64,000 nucleotides of DNA from Cladophialophora immunda (taxonomy: Eukaryota; Ascomycota; Eurotiomycetes; Chaetothyriales; Herpotrichiellaceae), in NCBI RefSeq assembly GCF_000835495.1, contig NW_015622546.1, forward strand, positions 2,711,874 through 2,775,873, written 5' to 3'. The position numbers and the translations under genes were made by a program. Shown here one piece after another: positions 53,250 to 64,000 of this stretch. The notes under the pieces are model-generated. The model searched no databases and was not told where the DNA came from. It saw only the letters and a program-made list of their open reading frames with translations. Every line of letters starts with the position of its first letter. Positions within the stretch are counted from its first letter, which is position 1.

Positions 53250-53671
53250 TCTTATTAACCTTTGTGGAATATCGCTATTTGGGCGTACGGCCTAATTAGG
53301 CCTAGCGCTTTATCACGTGACTAGTGGATACTACTAGTCTATACTAGTACTAGATCACGTGGTATAAGTGGCGATACTAGGTGGTGTGATCGCTTATTAA
53401 TAGCGATTCAAGGGATTTCTTTTATCTTCTATTATTACCACCTATTATCTATATAAGGACGCTTCTACCTCCTAGATAGTTATCTCAACTTAAGTCTTTT
53501 AGTATCTAGTAAATGACCTCCTCCGACCGTACACTCAGACCTTCTAACAACCTTAATCCTTACTTCTTCCGATATTAGTTTCTTAAATTTTAGTGTCTTA
53601 AATATGTTTAGATAGTATCTATAGGTTACGTAAAATAATGATATTCCTATTACGGCAGTACTATTATTAAA
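53250..53671. repeat. 422 bp identical to the far side of the gap (right copy)
   Basis: This starts at the first base after the N run and repeats 52728-53149. After 53671 the sequence continues into the gypsy integrase region, while the left copy simply stops. Confidence 0.85.
53263..53549 (+). mobile_element. Solo LTR of a third family, right assembly copy
   Basis: Same 287-bp solo LTR as 52741-53027, with ACCTT on each side. It contains several TA-rich palindromic stretches such as CCTAATTAGG. Most likely only one copy exists in the genome at this place. Confidence 0.8.
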
Positions 53672-55700
53672 TGCTATTTATGCCGTTAGTAGTAGTTATA
53701 CCTAATTATCTTACTAATAGTTAACGTAGTATCGTAAATATTATTCTAGTATTTAGTTTATTCTTTCCATTTAACTATCTATCTATAGGTAGTATACCGT
53801 TAATAACTTTATGTCTATCCCTAATAGGTCTATTAAGGATTACTAAAATTATAATGTAAACAGCTTATCTCTATCTAAGATTATTTCATTTAGTATCCCG
53901 TATTATAATATAACTATTCTAACGAATAAGTAGGCTAAATCTCTTACTATTACCTTTTCAGTAAATAGTAGTATATATACGTATTTCGTTAGTCTTTTAA
54001 TAACCACTATAATACTATTATACTCTTTTCTCGTAAGGAGTTCTCGAGATATTAGTAGTTTTATAATAAAGTTAATTATAATAGAGTCCTATAGTCTATT
54101 TAGTATTTATAGTACTATAAGTAATCTATATAGTTTATATCGTTCTTTCTTTATTTTCTTATAGGTATCGTATTTTCCGATGTATTCTTCGATATCTTTT
54201 CTGAGTCCTTTCTATATAAAGTCTCTTATAATTAACTTAATTATTTTTATAATTCTAGGATACTCTATAAGTTAGCTATCGTATCTCTCTTTTATAATAT
54301 CCCGTTTTTATTCTTTAGTTAGCTTAATATCCATAATTACTAAATTATAGTTATATCCTCTATATTATAGTATCTATTCGTTAGTCTTAAGTAATATATT
54401 AGGTTTAGGTCCTACTACCTCTATATAATCTAGTCTTCTACTTAATATATCTACCTAACCATTTTCGGTTCCTTTAATATAGTAGATTCTAAAGTCGTAT
54501 CTTACTAAAGTTTCTACCTATCTCACTTATTATCTATTTAAGTCCTTTATCGTTATCTAGTAAGTGAGATTTTTATAGTTAGTGAATATCTATACTAGAT
54601 ACTTTACTCCTTCTAGATATACTCTTCATTATCGTAGTGCTTCTATAATAGTAAGTAGTTCCTTATTATAGATATTATAGTTTAATTCTAGTTAAGTTAT
54701 TCATCTTAAGTAGTAAGCTATAGGTCGTAATTAGCCATTCTTATCTTTCTATATAAGATATACCCCTATTACCTCGTCTAACGCATCAGTTTTGAGTATT
54801 AACTCCTTTTCTAGGTCAAATAATATAAGGATAGGTATAGAGGTTATCTATCCCTTTAGTCCCTTAAAGGCGTAGTTACATTTATTATCCCAGTTAAAGA
54901 TATAGTCTTTCTTTATTAAATTTATTAGGGATACCGCGATTCTTAGAAATCCTTAGATAAACCTCCTATAGTAGTTAATAAGACCTAAGAACTATTATAC
55001 TTCTTTTACACTCATTAGTATAGGCTAGTCGTTAATAGCCTAAACTTTATTAGGGTTTAGCGCTAGTCCTTATAATAATATAATATAGTCTAGGAATACT
55101 ATTGTATATATATAGAATTCGTATTTACTCAATTTAATCAATAGATCCTTTTCTTTTAGTACTTATAGGACTTTCCGTACGTATTAGATATACTTATCGT
55201 ATATTTTGGAAAATATAAGGATATTATCTAAGTAGGCGACGATAAACTTATCTAAGTATTCTCTTAGAGTGTCGTTAATAAGTTCTTAGAAGGTAGTTAG
55301 TACGTTAGTTAGTCCGAAGGGTATTACCTGATACTTATATAGGCCCTATCTAGTCCTAAACGCTATCTTCCACTCTTCTCCTTCCTTTATCCTTACCCTA
55401 TAGTAGGCGTCCCTAACGTTAATTACTGAGAATTATTTAGCTTCTAAGAGTTAGTCCTATAATTTATTAATTCTTAGTATTAGATATCGATTTTTCTTTA
55501 TTATCGCGTTAAGGCGTCTATAGTTAATACATAGTCTTAATCCCCCGTCCTTTTTTAGTATAAAGAGTACTATATAAGCCACTTTTAACTTTAAAGGTCT
55601 AATAAACTCTTTTATAAGGTATTTATTAATATACTCTTTAAGGAAGTCTTCTTCTTTTTTAGACATTAGAATTAGTTATACGTAGTATTCTAGATCCTTT
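53672..55700 (-). pseudogene. pol remnant: reverse transcriptase to integrase core, gypsy copy A
   Basis: At 55457-55666 the minus strand reads an uninterrupted reverse transcriptase segment with KEFIRPLK, FILKKDGGLRLCINYRRLN and KNRYLILRINKL, typical of Ty3/gypsy. Further along, 55223-55234 reads YLDN, followed by ILIFSK, where the active site normally has YLDD: a G-to-A change removed the second catalytic Asp. At about 54131-54230 the zinc-binding integrase region reads GLRKDIEEYIG, then KYDTYKKIKKERY, with Tyr where the HHCC Cys residues belong. Many TAA/TAG stops interrupt the rest. Confidence 0.85.
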
Positions 55701-58700
55701 TCTTCTTCTAAGAGTATCTTATAATCCTATAATTTATATTCTAATAAGACCGCGTTACCTTCTCTTTCTTTAGCGAGGTCTTTAAAGTCTTTATATTCTA
55801 ATAGTATTTCCCTAATATTAAAGCTAGTTAGTATATATTCTATTAGTCACACTAAAATCGTTCTTTTTAGAGCCTTTAAGGATAATTAGTCCTCCCTTTA
55901 TGCGGTACTACATTTCGTAAATATTACTATCCTCGTTTACTAATTAATAGTTAGGTTATATTTTTGAAGCTAGTCTATTCCTAAAACTACGTCGTATCCT
56001 AGGATATCTATTACATCTAGGTTTATTATTTCCTCGTATTTCGTAATTATTAACGGAACGTTTTTCATTTCTATTATTATCTATCTTAATAGTTATCTAT
56101 CTACTATCTTTAAGGGGTATAGAAGTCTTTTCTTCGCTTCGTATTCATATAGTTTCCTAGCTATAGTCGTATTTACATAGCTTTAGTTAGCTCCTAAGTT
56201 AATTATAATAGTAATCTAAATATTCGCTAATTCTACCGTAAGGGCTACGTAACGATTATCTAATATAGTTATTTCTCTTAACTCCTAAGGCTTTCTAACC
56301 CTTAGGTTATTATTATAACTTCTCTATCTTATCGAGTTATCACTTATAAGTTTTTTAGCTAGTATATATATCGCTCTCCGTCCTATTAGTACTTAATATT
56401 AAAATATTCTTCTAATATTTCAAATACCTCGGGATATATTAGGACATTTTCAACGTTAGGGTTAATATTATAGATATATTAGTATTTTATCTTTATATTA
56501 CATTTCTCTTTATTTAGATAGTAGAAATCATCCACTATAAAATCCCTATCTACTCTATCGTCAACTATCTCTTTAATAATAAATAGCCTATATAGATCTC
56601 CTCCGCCGTCGTTACTATTAGTGAATATTATGTTTAGTATACCTTCTTAGTAATGTAGGTGTAACTCTCTTCTCTATTAGTATTCTTATTTATCGCATAT
56701 TTAGCCTACCTCTATAAGGTTAGTATAGACTCCTCTAGATATTAGTATATAGAGCCGTCTTAGATTGACGTTCTAGTAATATAAATAATCTCCGTATTAC
56801 TATTAGTAGTCTTTATCTTCGTATGAAAGTCTTTTATAGTAATAGTCCGGATCTTCGCGTTTATCAATTACCTTTCTATTCCTTAGGGGTCCTAATATCA
56901 ATAGAATTAGCTTAAGAATGACTCCTTTTTCTCGCTATACTTCTTTAAGTTCGTTTCTTTTAGTAATAATTCTCTTTATAGTCCCTTCTAGAAGTCTTAT
57001 TTTAACTATTACTAGTTCTATCGGTTAATAGATATATATATCTTCTTTATGTTCGCACTCTTAGTCCTAGCACTATTTTATATTGATTTTCTTAAGTAGT
57101 AACTATAGTAATCTAAAAGGATCGTAAACTATATATTAGTGTAGTATATTAAGGCGACACTTAGTCTCGTAGTCGTCTACTTTCCAGAAGTTAGTGGCGA
57201 TCTCGATATTATACTCATCACTTTCCAGTACTATATACTATTGGTATATAGTATCCTCCCCTAGCATAAGGTTCTCGTTTAGTTCTTAGATAATAACGTT
57301 ATTATTTACGTAATCGTTATAAAGTATATATATTAGTTAGTAATCTATAAGTGGGTCGATATCGTCGTATAATTCTCCTATATTAGTCTACGCTTCCCTA
57401 ATATACGTGACTACCTAGTAGTCCTAGCATCTTTCGTAGGTGTGGACTAGTTACACTATTCTAGTGCCTTCTAGTGCCATTATTATATTAAGGCTTTATT
57501 CTTATGGCAGTACGATTAGTATTGTAAATGCTTCATCACCTTTTCCCACATATAAATACATCCCTAGAACGGTATATCCCGCCTCTATAGTCTAGTAGAT
57601 TTCTATTATAATTAAAACTAGTTCGTCAGCTAATTACCCTAGATCAAATATAGGGTGGAGATACTCTATTTCTATTCTATAATTATCTTTATACTAGTAT
57701 TTTAATAATCTCTAGTAAGGTGTAATTATTATCATTTCCTTATTATTATATTTAATCACGATAAATATAGTAGATTCTTCTATTTCTAGTGTACGCATTA
57801 TCTAGAATCCCTATTCGTTACTAATATCCTTATAGTTAGCCCTAAATACTTCCTAGCGCTTTAGCTTATTAGCTCGTCTTATTACTCTTCTTTATCGTTT
57901 TAGAAACTATTCACTCCTAACCTTTTCCGAGTAGTAAGTTATATATCTATTGTCGTAGTACGCTATCTATAATAAGAGCTAATACTATAATTCTTCTTAT
58001 TATTCCCGTTCCTCTAAGGTAGCTTCCTCCTTAGGCTTTATATCTAGTTTAGATCCACCTATCTCTTTTTAAGATTCTATACCTAGGTAGTCCTCCTATA
58101 CTATATTACTCTGACTATTAGCTACTATCTAAGCTCCCTATGAAGTATCGGCCTTTATTTCTTCATAACTAGCTATACTATCGTCTATTATATATAGCGT
58201 TAGACCGTTCTTATAATCTTTCGTATAGTATCCGGATTTTCCGTATCTATAGTATAGATTGTTTTTCTTGCGTTTCTCTCGCTTCGACTATAGTAATCCA
58301 CGAGACCTATCGTTCCTAACCTTAGGTTATCCTCCTTACGCTTTCTAGTGAGTAGTACTACTACGTTAGATCATATCTAAGTCCATTAGTTCTCCGTAGT
58401 ATTGTTTATTCTTATAAGTCGTACCCCCTATAAAAGTCCCTTTTCTTTCTATCTAGCGTTTATATAACTAGTTATCGGTCTCAATAGAGAGTTTAACGAG
58501 CGATTTATACTTATTAGAACGATCTATCCCTATCCTATCTTTAACTAAATCCTTTAGCCCCTAATAATAGGCTAAGGTAAAAGCTTTATCTTCCTAATCT
58601 AGTTTCGAAGTATAGCGTTAGAATATAGTATAATATCGTATAGCGGATCCTATCTACTTAAGTTAATAGATCCTCTAGGCTACTAACTATTCGTCTCCTA

Positions 58701-59139
58701 GTATCCTAAAGATCTACTTAATTCTTTCTTTAAAAACTAAGAAGTTTCTAAAGATTTCATTTATCTCTAGGCTTCGCTACGCTAGTATAGAGCTAAGGTA
58801 ATCCCCTATAATAGATTTAAACTACTTAAACGCTAACCTACGGAGCTAAAGTCCTATAAATAAAACCTTCTCAGCGTAGGTAGAGTATTTAGTACGTTAT
58901 AAGGTAAACACTACCTTTAACTATATAAGATATATACTAAGTTTACTTCTATCTCTATAATACTATTTAACCTTAAGGTCGTCCTTCATTTTTCCAGCCT
59001 CTATATTATTAATAGTTAAAGTAGTAATACTTATAGTAGAGGTATTAGGTTATTAAGTGAGTTTAGGCTTAGGTAACTTAGGGTTAGAGCTATTAGATAT
59101 TATTATTAAGTCCACTACTATCTAAGTAAGTAGTTAATG
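55701..59139 (-). pseudogene. gag and protease remnant of gypsy copy A
   Basis: This is the part between 5' LTR and reverse transcriptase. At about 58205-58275 the minus strand reads NNLYYRYGKSGYYTKDYKNG, which is a CCHC zinc knuckle with all four metal ligands changed to Tyr (Cys and His codons after G-to-A or C-to-T change). The remainder is too mutated to place a protease active site with confidence. No intact frame remains. Confidence 0.7.
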
Positions 59140-59558
59140 TATTACGAGCTACTATATAATATGTAAGGTATCTATAGGTAAACCCGCGGTAGTTTACTTA
59201 GTGATATAGTAGGGAGGGACGCTATAGCTAAGACTGGAAACTAAGTATATAGTATGTAGACCTATACGTATAGTAGAAGATTGTAAGGAACTCGATTCTA
59301 TATAACTATTATTAACTACGAGGAGAACTATATAGCTAAGTACGGCTATATACTACCTAGGATATATATTTAATATATTACTCTATTAGATATATTAAAT
59401 ATATTAATATATTTCTAAGCCTATCTAGGTATGTTACTCTGTTACTCCGCTAGGTTATGCTAATATGTTTACTAAGATACTAGCGTCTGATATGTTCTCC
59501 TTAGTCGACCTTCCTCCTTGTCTTTCCCCTTGGCCTCCCATATGGTCGGTTCGTAACA
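59140..59558 (-). repeat. 5' LTR of gypsy copy A
   Basis: Same length as and collinear with 50853-51271. Its inner end is mutated (TATTACGAG) but the outer 60 bp keep TGG/CCA-rich sequence and the terminal CGTAACA, so mutation is uneven. GTTAG follows at 59559-59563. Confidence 0.9.
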
Positions 59559-59563
59559 GTTAG

Positions 59564-61584
59564 AACCGTATAGGCAGTCAAACCAACAACAAATCGCGCT
59601 AACTAATCTCAGGCGATTCTATTACGGATCGGCCCATTAATCTCTCTATCATTAGATAGACTAATACTAGGGGGTGTATGGCTATGCCTAGATCCTCGAA
59701 TTAACCTCTAGTAGAGCGCTAATCGAACGCTAATCGGCCATAATCGGAACATTCCTACTAATCCTCGATTATAGCCCCTACCTAGCCTATCCCACTGCGA
59801 ATTCGTAAGCAAATTAAAGTAGAAAAGGTAGAACAATAGGTAACATAGGGGGATCTAATAATCGGAAGAATCGCTTAATCCTTTAGGGTAAGTCTAACTA
59901 CGCGGTATAGTTACTAGCCTATGAAATAGAACTCCGCGCCTAGGAGTACTATACTACGATCTCGCGACCGGTAGTTATAAATCTAGAGACACTAGATACT
60001 AAAGTAAAAGTAAAAGTAACGTTGGATTTCCTAGCGCGTAAGTAACTATAACCTAAAAAGAGTTTTAATATCCCTACGCTTAACGCGAACTATAATTAAT
60101 AACTTAGTTAGGAGATTAAGAAATTTAAGAAATGGAAGATAGTGAACTTAAAGGTATAAGGGGTGATCTATAATCTCTATACTAATTACGTTAAACTACT
60201 TATTATACATAAGAAGACCGTAAAGGATATTCTTATAAAGCTAAAATAGGCTTACGAATAGTAAGGCCTTACGGTAGTCTATCGATAGACGATACTAGTT
60301 AATAGTTACCTATCTAAATAGTTCGTAACACTAGAAGAATACGTTAATAAACTACGCGCTAATCGATTAGGTTTTAAGATACTTAGACATAATTTCAATA
60401 ACGATTTCTAGATATCTATCTTTCTTAATGTTAGAAGGTCTGAGTGTATGGTCGGAGGGGGTCATTTTGCTAGATACTAAAAGACTTGAGTTGAGATAAC
60501 TATCTAGAAGGTAGAAGCGTCCTTATATAGATAATAGGTGGCGATGATAGAAGATAAAAGAAATCCCTTAAATCGCTATTAATAAGCGATCACACCACCT
60601 AGTAACGCCACCTAGTATCGCCACTTGTACCACGTGATCTAGTACTAGTATAGACTAGTAGTATCCACTAGTCACGTGATAAAGCGCTAGGCCTAATTAG
60701 GCCGTACGCCTAAATAGCGATATTCCACACTTAATAAATTAGGCGAAGATTATAAACTAATAGTCTTATAGATCCTTAATATAGATAAGGGTAAGATAGT
60801 CTTCGATAAAGCGGTATAGAAGATCTTTCAGTATAATTTACGTAAGATAGCGTAATTAATAGGCAATAATTAGGCTAATTAGGCTAATACTTTTAAGGCT
60901 TAGAGCTAGTTAAATAGTAATAATAATAAACGCGGTAATAAGGCTAACGGCAATACTAATAATAGTTAAAATAAGAATAAGGACTCAGAGAAATAGGTCT
61001 ATCGAATACATAAGATAAACGACTATAAATAGAAGAATTATAGATCGAATCCTAATCGTATTAATAACGACTAACTAAGTAAGGATAAGAGTAAGGAAAA
61101 GGTAACTATTAACGCTTCGATTACCGACTAGATTACTCCTAAGATACTTAGGTTCCTTAAGAAGAATACGAATTCTAGAGATTCTAGCGAAGATAGGGGG
61201 GTATCGGCTAATCGAGCCTATTTCTATTTAATCGCCACGTCTAAGATCGCTATTTATAGTGCTAAGGAAAAGGGCTTCCTAATCGATAGTAGAGCCTCCC
61301 ACTACATAACCTATTCCAGGACGAATTTCATCAACTTTCGTAAAGGATCGATAACTACTAGGTTAGTAGATCACAGCGAGATTAAGGCTAAGGGCTATAG
61401 CGACGTAATTATCGATTGTAACCTCGATAGCGTTACAGTACCTATTCGATTCGATAACGTCTAGTACTTCCCTAATCTAGGTATTAATCTCTTAAGTATC
61501 TACGCGCTTAAGGAATAGGAAATAGTCGCTATTCTTAAACGCGTTCCTAGCCTTACTAATATAGGTCTCTATAAGAGCAATAAG
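59564..61584 (+). pseudogene. Ty1/copia gag-protease remnant
   Basis: After the rest of the LTR (to about 59591) the plus strand can be followed through a gag-like region. It is interrupted by a solo LTR at 60429-60729 and then resumes (NKLGEDYKLIV). An Asn/Lys-rich zinc-knuckle area is degraded (RIHKINDYK). The protease and linker read KGFLIDSRASHYITYS at about 61273-61320. The catalytic DSGA motif has become DSRA (GGA to AGA at 61291). The family marker PNLGINLLSIYAL follows. TAA/TAG stops are scattered. Integrase and reverse transcriptase are not in the window; they must follow the later insertions. Confidence 0.75.
60429..60729 (-). mobile_element. Solo LTR of the third family, in copia gag
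   Basis: This is an inverted copy of the solo LTR seen at 52741 and 53263, 301 bp long because of a short internal duplication (CACCTAGTAACGC). Plus-strand ends are TGTTAGAAGG and ATTCCACA. The direct repeat CTTAA lies at 60424-60428 and 60730-60734. It splits the copia gag frame. Confidence 0.88.
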
Positions 61585-62178
61585 TGTGATGGGTTGAACC
61601 CAGGAGAAGGCTTGGTTCTGGCGAACCAGCGCTAAGACTAACGCCAGGAAATACTACCTCCTAATTAGTTAAGATTTACCTATATAATATATAGGCGAAA
61701 TGCTACCTCCTAATTAGTCAAGACGCATACGGTATAAGGGATATAAAGTCCTAATAGCTAAGATATCGTACGTAAGGGAAGGTAAGGAGTTAGAATAAGT
61801 ACGTAAGGGAAGGTAAGGAGCTAGAATAAGTACGTAAGGAAAGGAGTAAGGAGGTGAGGATAATAGTTACCTCCTTATGGCGCGTTAGAGGATATAAGGA
61901 GAAAGGAAGGATAGCCATTCCTTCCTTCTCTCTCCTCAGATTTATCCTCCTTATTACTAGGTTAGCTAGCTAGTTATAGAACTCTTTCTAAACCCTCACA
62001 TAGAATAAGTACGTAAGGAAGGAGTAAGGAGGTAAGGACACTAGTTACCTCCTTACGGCGCATTAAAGGATATAAGGAGAAAGGAAGGACAGCCATTCCT
62101 TCCTTCTCTCTCCTCAGATTTGTCCTCCTTATTACTAGGTTAGCTAGCTAGTTATAGAACTCTTTCCAAACCCTCACA
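61585..62178. mobile_element. Hairpin-rich tandem-repeat insertion (TGTGA...TCACA)
   Basis: The copia frame breaks at about 61584 and resumes at 62179. The insert starts TGTGATGGGTTG and ends AACCCTCACA, so it has TG...CA ends, but a clean target duplication is not visible. It contains a 179-bp unit twice in tandem (61822-62000 and 62001-62178), each ending CCCTCACA, preceded by two ~30-bp partial units. Each unit can fold: TAAGGAGGTAA pairs with TTACCTCCTTA, and GGAAGGA with TCCTTCC. It could be a non-autonomous LTR element or a satellite-like insertion. Confidence 0.55.
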
Positions 62179-62213
62179 GTAATAATCACTTTAAAGACTA
62201 GATAGTAGACTTA

Positions 62214-62632
62214 TGTTACAAGCTACTATATGACACGTGAGGTGTCCATAGGCAAACCCGCGATAGTTTACTTAGTGATATAGTAGGGAGGGACGCTATA
62301 GCTAAGACTGGAAACTAAGTGTATAGTATGCAGACCTATACGTATAGTAGATGATCGTGAGGAACTCGATTTTCTATAACTATTATTGACTACGAGGAGA
62401 ACTATATAGCTAAGTATAACTATATACTACTTAGGATATATATTTAATATATTACTCTATTAGATATATTAAACATATCAATATATTTCTGAGCCTATCT
62501 GGGTATGTTACTCTATTACTCCACTAGATTATGCTAATATATTTACTAAGATACTAGTATCTAACACGTTCTCCTTAGTCGACCTTCCTCCTTATCTTTC
62601 CCCTTAGCCTCCTATATAGTCGGTTCGTAATA
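62214..62632 (-). repeat. 3' LTR of gypsy copy B
   Basis: 419 bp, TGTTACAAGC to TTCGTAATA, same family as the two LTRs of copy A. Confidence 0.88.
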
Positions 62633-62786
62633 CCTTCCCCTCCTCTAATGTATACGTTACTCTTAACGTACTTAAGGTAAGCGTATCCCTTCCCTTCTAC
62701 CTTTTACTTCTTCCTTATGGCTAATTATACTAAAGGTTCTAAAACCCCCTTAATCCTAATAATATTATAACTTAGATAACGCCATT

Positions 62787-63275
62787 ATGAAGCTTAGCTC
62801 CCGCACTCCTAATCCCTACCTAGAGTATACTAAATCGTACTCTATCTATATTATTCGTCGTAGTTATTCGAAGTGCGGTCCCTATACTAAAAAGAATATA
62901 ATCTATTATAGTCACTTTTCCAAAGCTAAGTTTAATTAACTCGAAAATAAGAAGTAGGAGTTGATTTAGTAAGGTTAGGAGGCCTAAAATTTAATATTAA
63001 CCTTAGCTAAGTAATTATTAGAAACTTAGTAGCGTATCGCTAATGTAAATAAAAGAGTAGATATCCTAACGAAGTATTAGGAGGATATAGTAGATTATAA
63101 GGTAGCTACCTTAGGTTTACTTAATGATAGTGATAGTGCGGATATAGTAGTAATAGACGCGGATCCCTTTATCTAGGATAATCTAGCTTTTAACGCGGTT
63201 ATCTTTTCTAATCTATCCCTCCCTTTTCCTAAGTTTAGGGATACGGAATAGCCTTCTAAGTTATCTAGTTAATAA
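62787..63275 (+). pseudogene. Antisense accessory frame of gypsy copy B
   Basis: Collinear with 51426-51914: same ATG, same length, no indel through codon 163. Codon 163 is TGA in copy A and TAA in copy B, as expected if a real TGA stop was later changed by G-to-A mutation. Internal stops are TAA or TAG. Some Cys are kept here that are Tyr in copy A, and the reverse. Confidence 0.6.
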
Positions 63276-64000
63276 TTCTTTAGTACTATTATTCTTTATC
63301 CCGGTTCCTAAGCTTAATTCTAGATAATCTAATATAGTGCTAGTAGTATTCGATAATAAGTGTCTTAGGTACGTTTTCCCTTAGTTCCTAGGTATTAGGT
63401 TCTATTATTAACTAATATACTAGATATTACGTCAGTACTAAGAACCCTTAATAGACTAATATCTTTTCTAGCTTTATTTCTTATATCCCGTAGAGTCCTA
63501 CGTTAGTTATTCCTCGCTAGCGTTTAGTATTAGTCTTATTTTCTAGTTCTAGTTCTTTTAGAATAATAGGTTACGTACCTATCCTTTAATAGTATTCCTT
63601 CTTTATTCTGGATAGTAAATTATCGCTATATTCCTAAGTGTTCTCTAAATTATCATATTCTAACTACTTAACTAGATATATGTCGACATACTTGATAGCT
63701 TCCGATCTAGGGCTGAAGTTAACTAACCTCTTAATCTCATACTTTAGTTCTCCTATTTCTTTATTAATCTCCACTAGTCCTAGCTTCGCATTTAGATCCC
63801 TATATAGTTCTAGTAGGGATTTATAGAATACCGAGTATATTTCTAGTATCTTTAGGAGATCTAGTTTATATATAACTAGTCCTAGTTTCTTTTTAATGCG
63901 ATATAGTCCGATTTTAGTATAATCTAGTTTATCGCTTAGTTATTTTATTTTGATATTTTTTCTTCTTATATAGACTATCTCTCTCTCTTTAAGGTCTAGT

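Larger units (their letters stand above)
50853..59558 (-). mobile_element. Ty3/gypsy chromovirus, copy A, RIP-mutated
   Basis: A complete but dead LTR retrotransposon reads on the minus strand. It is bounded by 419-bp LTRs and by the 5-bp target duplication GTTAG at 50848-50852 and 59559-59563. Order in reading direction is 5' LTR, gag with a zinc knuckle (about 58.2 kb), reverse transcriptase (about 55.6-55.2 kb), integrase zinc-binding region (about 54.2 kb), integrase C-terminus and chromodomain (about 52.7-52.25 kb), an antisense frame (51.43-51.91 kb), polypurine tract and 3' LTR. Frames are full of TAA/TAG stops. Removing the 522-bp assembly duplication/gap and a nested 287-bp solo LTR leaves about 7.9 kb. 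It is inserted in the copia left LTR. Confidence 0.92.
62214..64000 (-). mobile_element. Ty3/gypsy chromovirus, copy B, 3' part
   Basis: This is a second copy of the family at 50853-59558 in the same orientation, cut by the window end. It starts with a 419-bp LTR, then the polypurine tract, the antisense frame and the chromodomain region (shadow frame 63638-63826). Its left flank is ACTTA (62209-62213). It is inserted in the copia remainder that resumes at 62179. Confidence 0.88.

Noticed and set aside
53263..53549. Recent tandem duplication of the solo LTR
   Set aside because: The two copies share identical flanks up to the exact edges of the N run, which fits an assembly overlap better than a biological duplication.

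Overview
This is nuclear DNA of a filamentous ascomycete (Pezizomycotina). The genes have short GT-AG introns of about 49-146 bp. The window holds a DNMT5-type DNA methyltransferase, a TRI12-type efflux pump, a Q/N/Y-rich eRF3, and an AT-rich transposon block with the C-to-T decay typical of repeat-induced point mutation (RIP). Class level cannot be read with certainty; Eurotiomycetes-like is a weak guess.

From 1 to about 43 kb is a gene-rich housekeeping region of balanced base composition: tRNA pseudouridine synthase PUS1 (+), an unknown multi-pass membrane protein (+), RNA polymerase I second-largest subunit (-), a small SnoaL/NTF2-fold protein (-), acetyl-CoA carboxylase in four exons (-), a 4-kb gene-free stretch with a decayed ~40-bp minisatellite, a 2.3-kaa DNMT5-family methyltransferase/SNF2 protein (-), a 3-kb gene-free stretch, then prohibitin-2 (-) divergent from a CstF-64/Rna15 RNA-binding protein (+), a Yrb30-like Ran-binding protein (-) divergent from eRF3/Sup35 (+), and the splicing factor U2AF65 in six exons (-).

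From 43 to 45.7 kb no gene can be supported, but there is a strong imperfect inverted repeat with a 45-bp perfect core. From 45.8 to 50.6 kb lies a small lipid-metabolism/transport group on the + strand: a TRI12-family MFS pump, an enoyl-CoA hydratase/isomerase with a peroxisomal C-terminus and a 43-G run in its intron, and a peroxisomal 2,4-dienoyl-CoA reductase whose coding sequence is broken at about 50,593.

From 50.6 kb to the end is a nest of retrotransposons. A Ty1/copia element (+) sits in the reductase gene. A Ty3/gypsy chromovirus (-, LTRs 50,853-51,271 and 59,140-59,558, 5-bp duplication GTTAG) sits in the copia left end. Solo LTRs of a third family with their own 5-bp duplications sit in the gypsy integrase and in the copia gag. 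A hairpin-rich tandem-repeat element follows, and then a second copy of the same gypsy family runs off the window. All are heavily RIP-mutated (C to Y in zinc knuckles, YLDD to YLDN in reverse transcriptase), while CpG sites look largely spared. A 100-N gap at 53,150-53,249 is flanked by 422 identical bases on each side, so it is probably an unmerged contig overlap. Between integrase/chromodomain and the 3' LTR, both gypsy copies carry an extra reading frame on the opposite strand to pol; this is the most unusual thing in the window.
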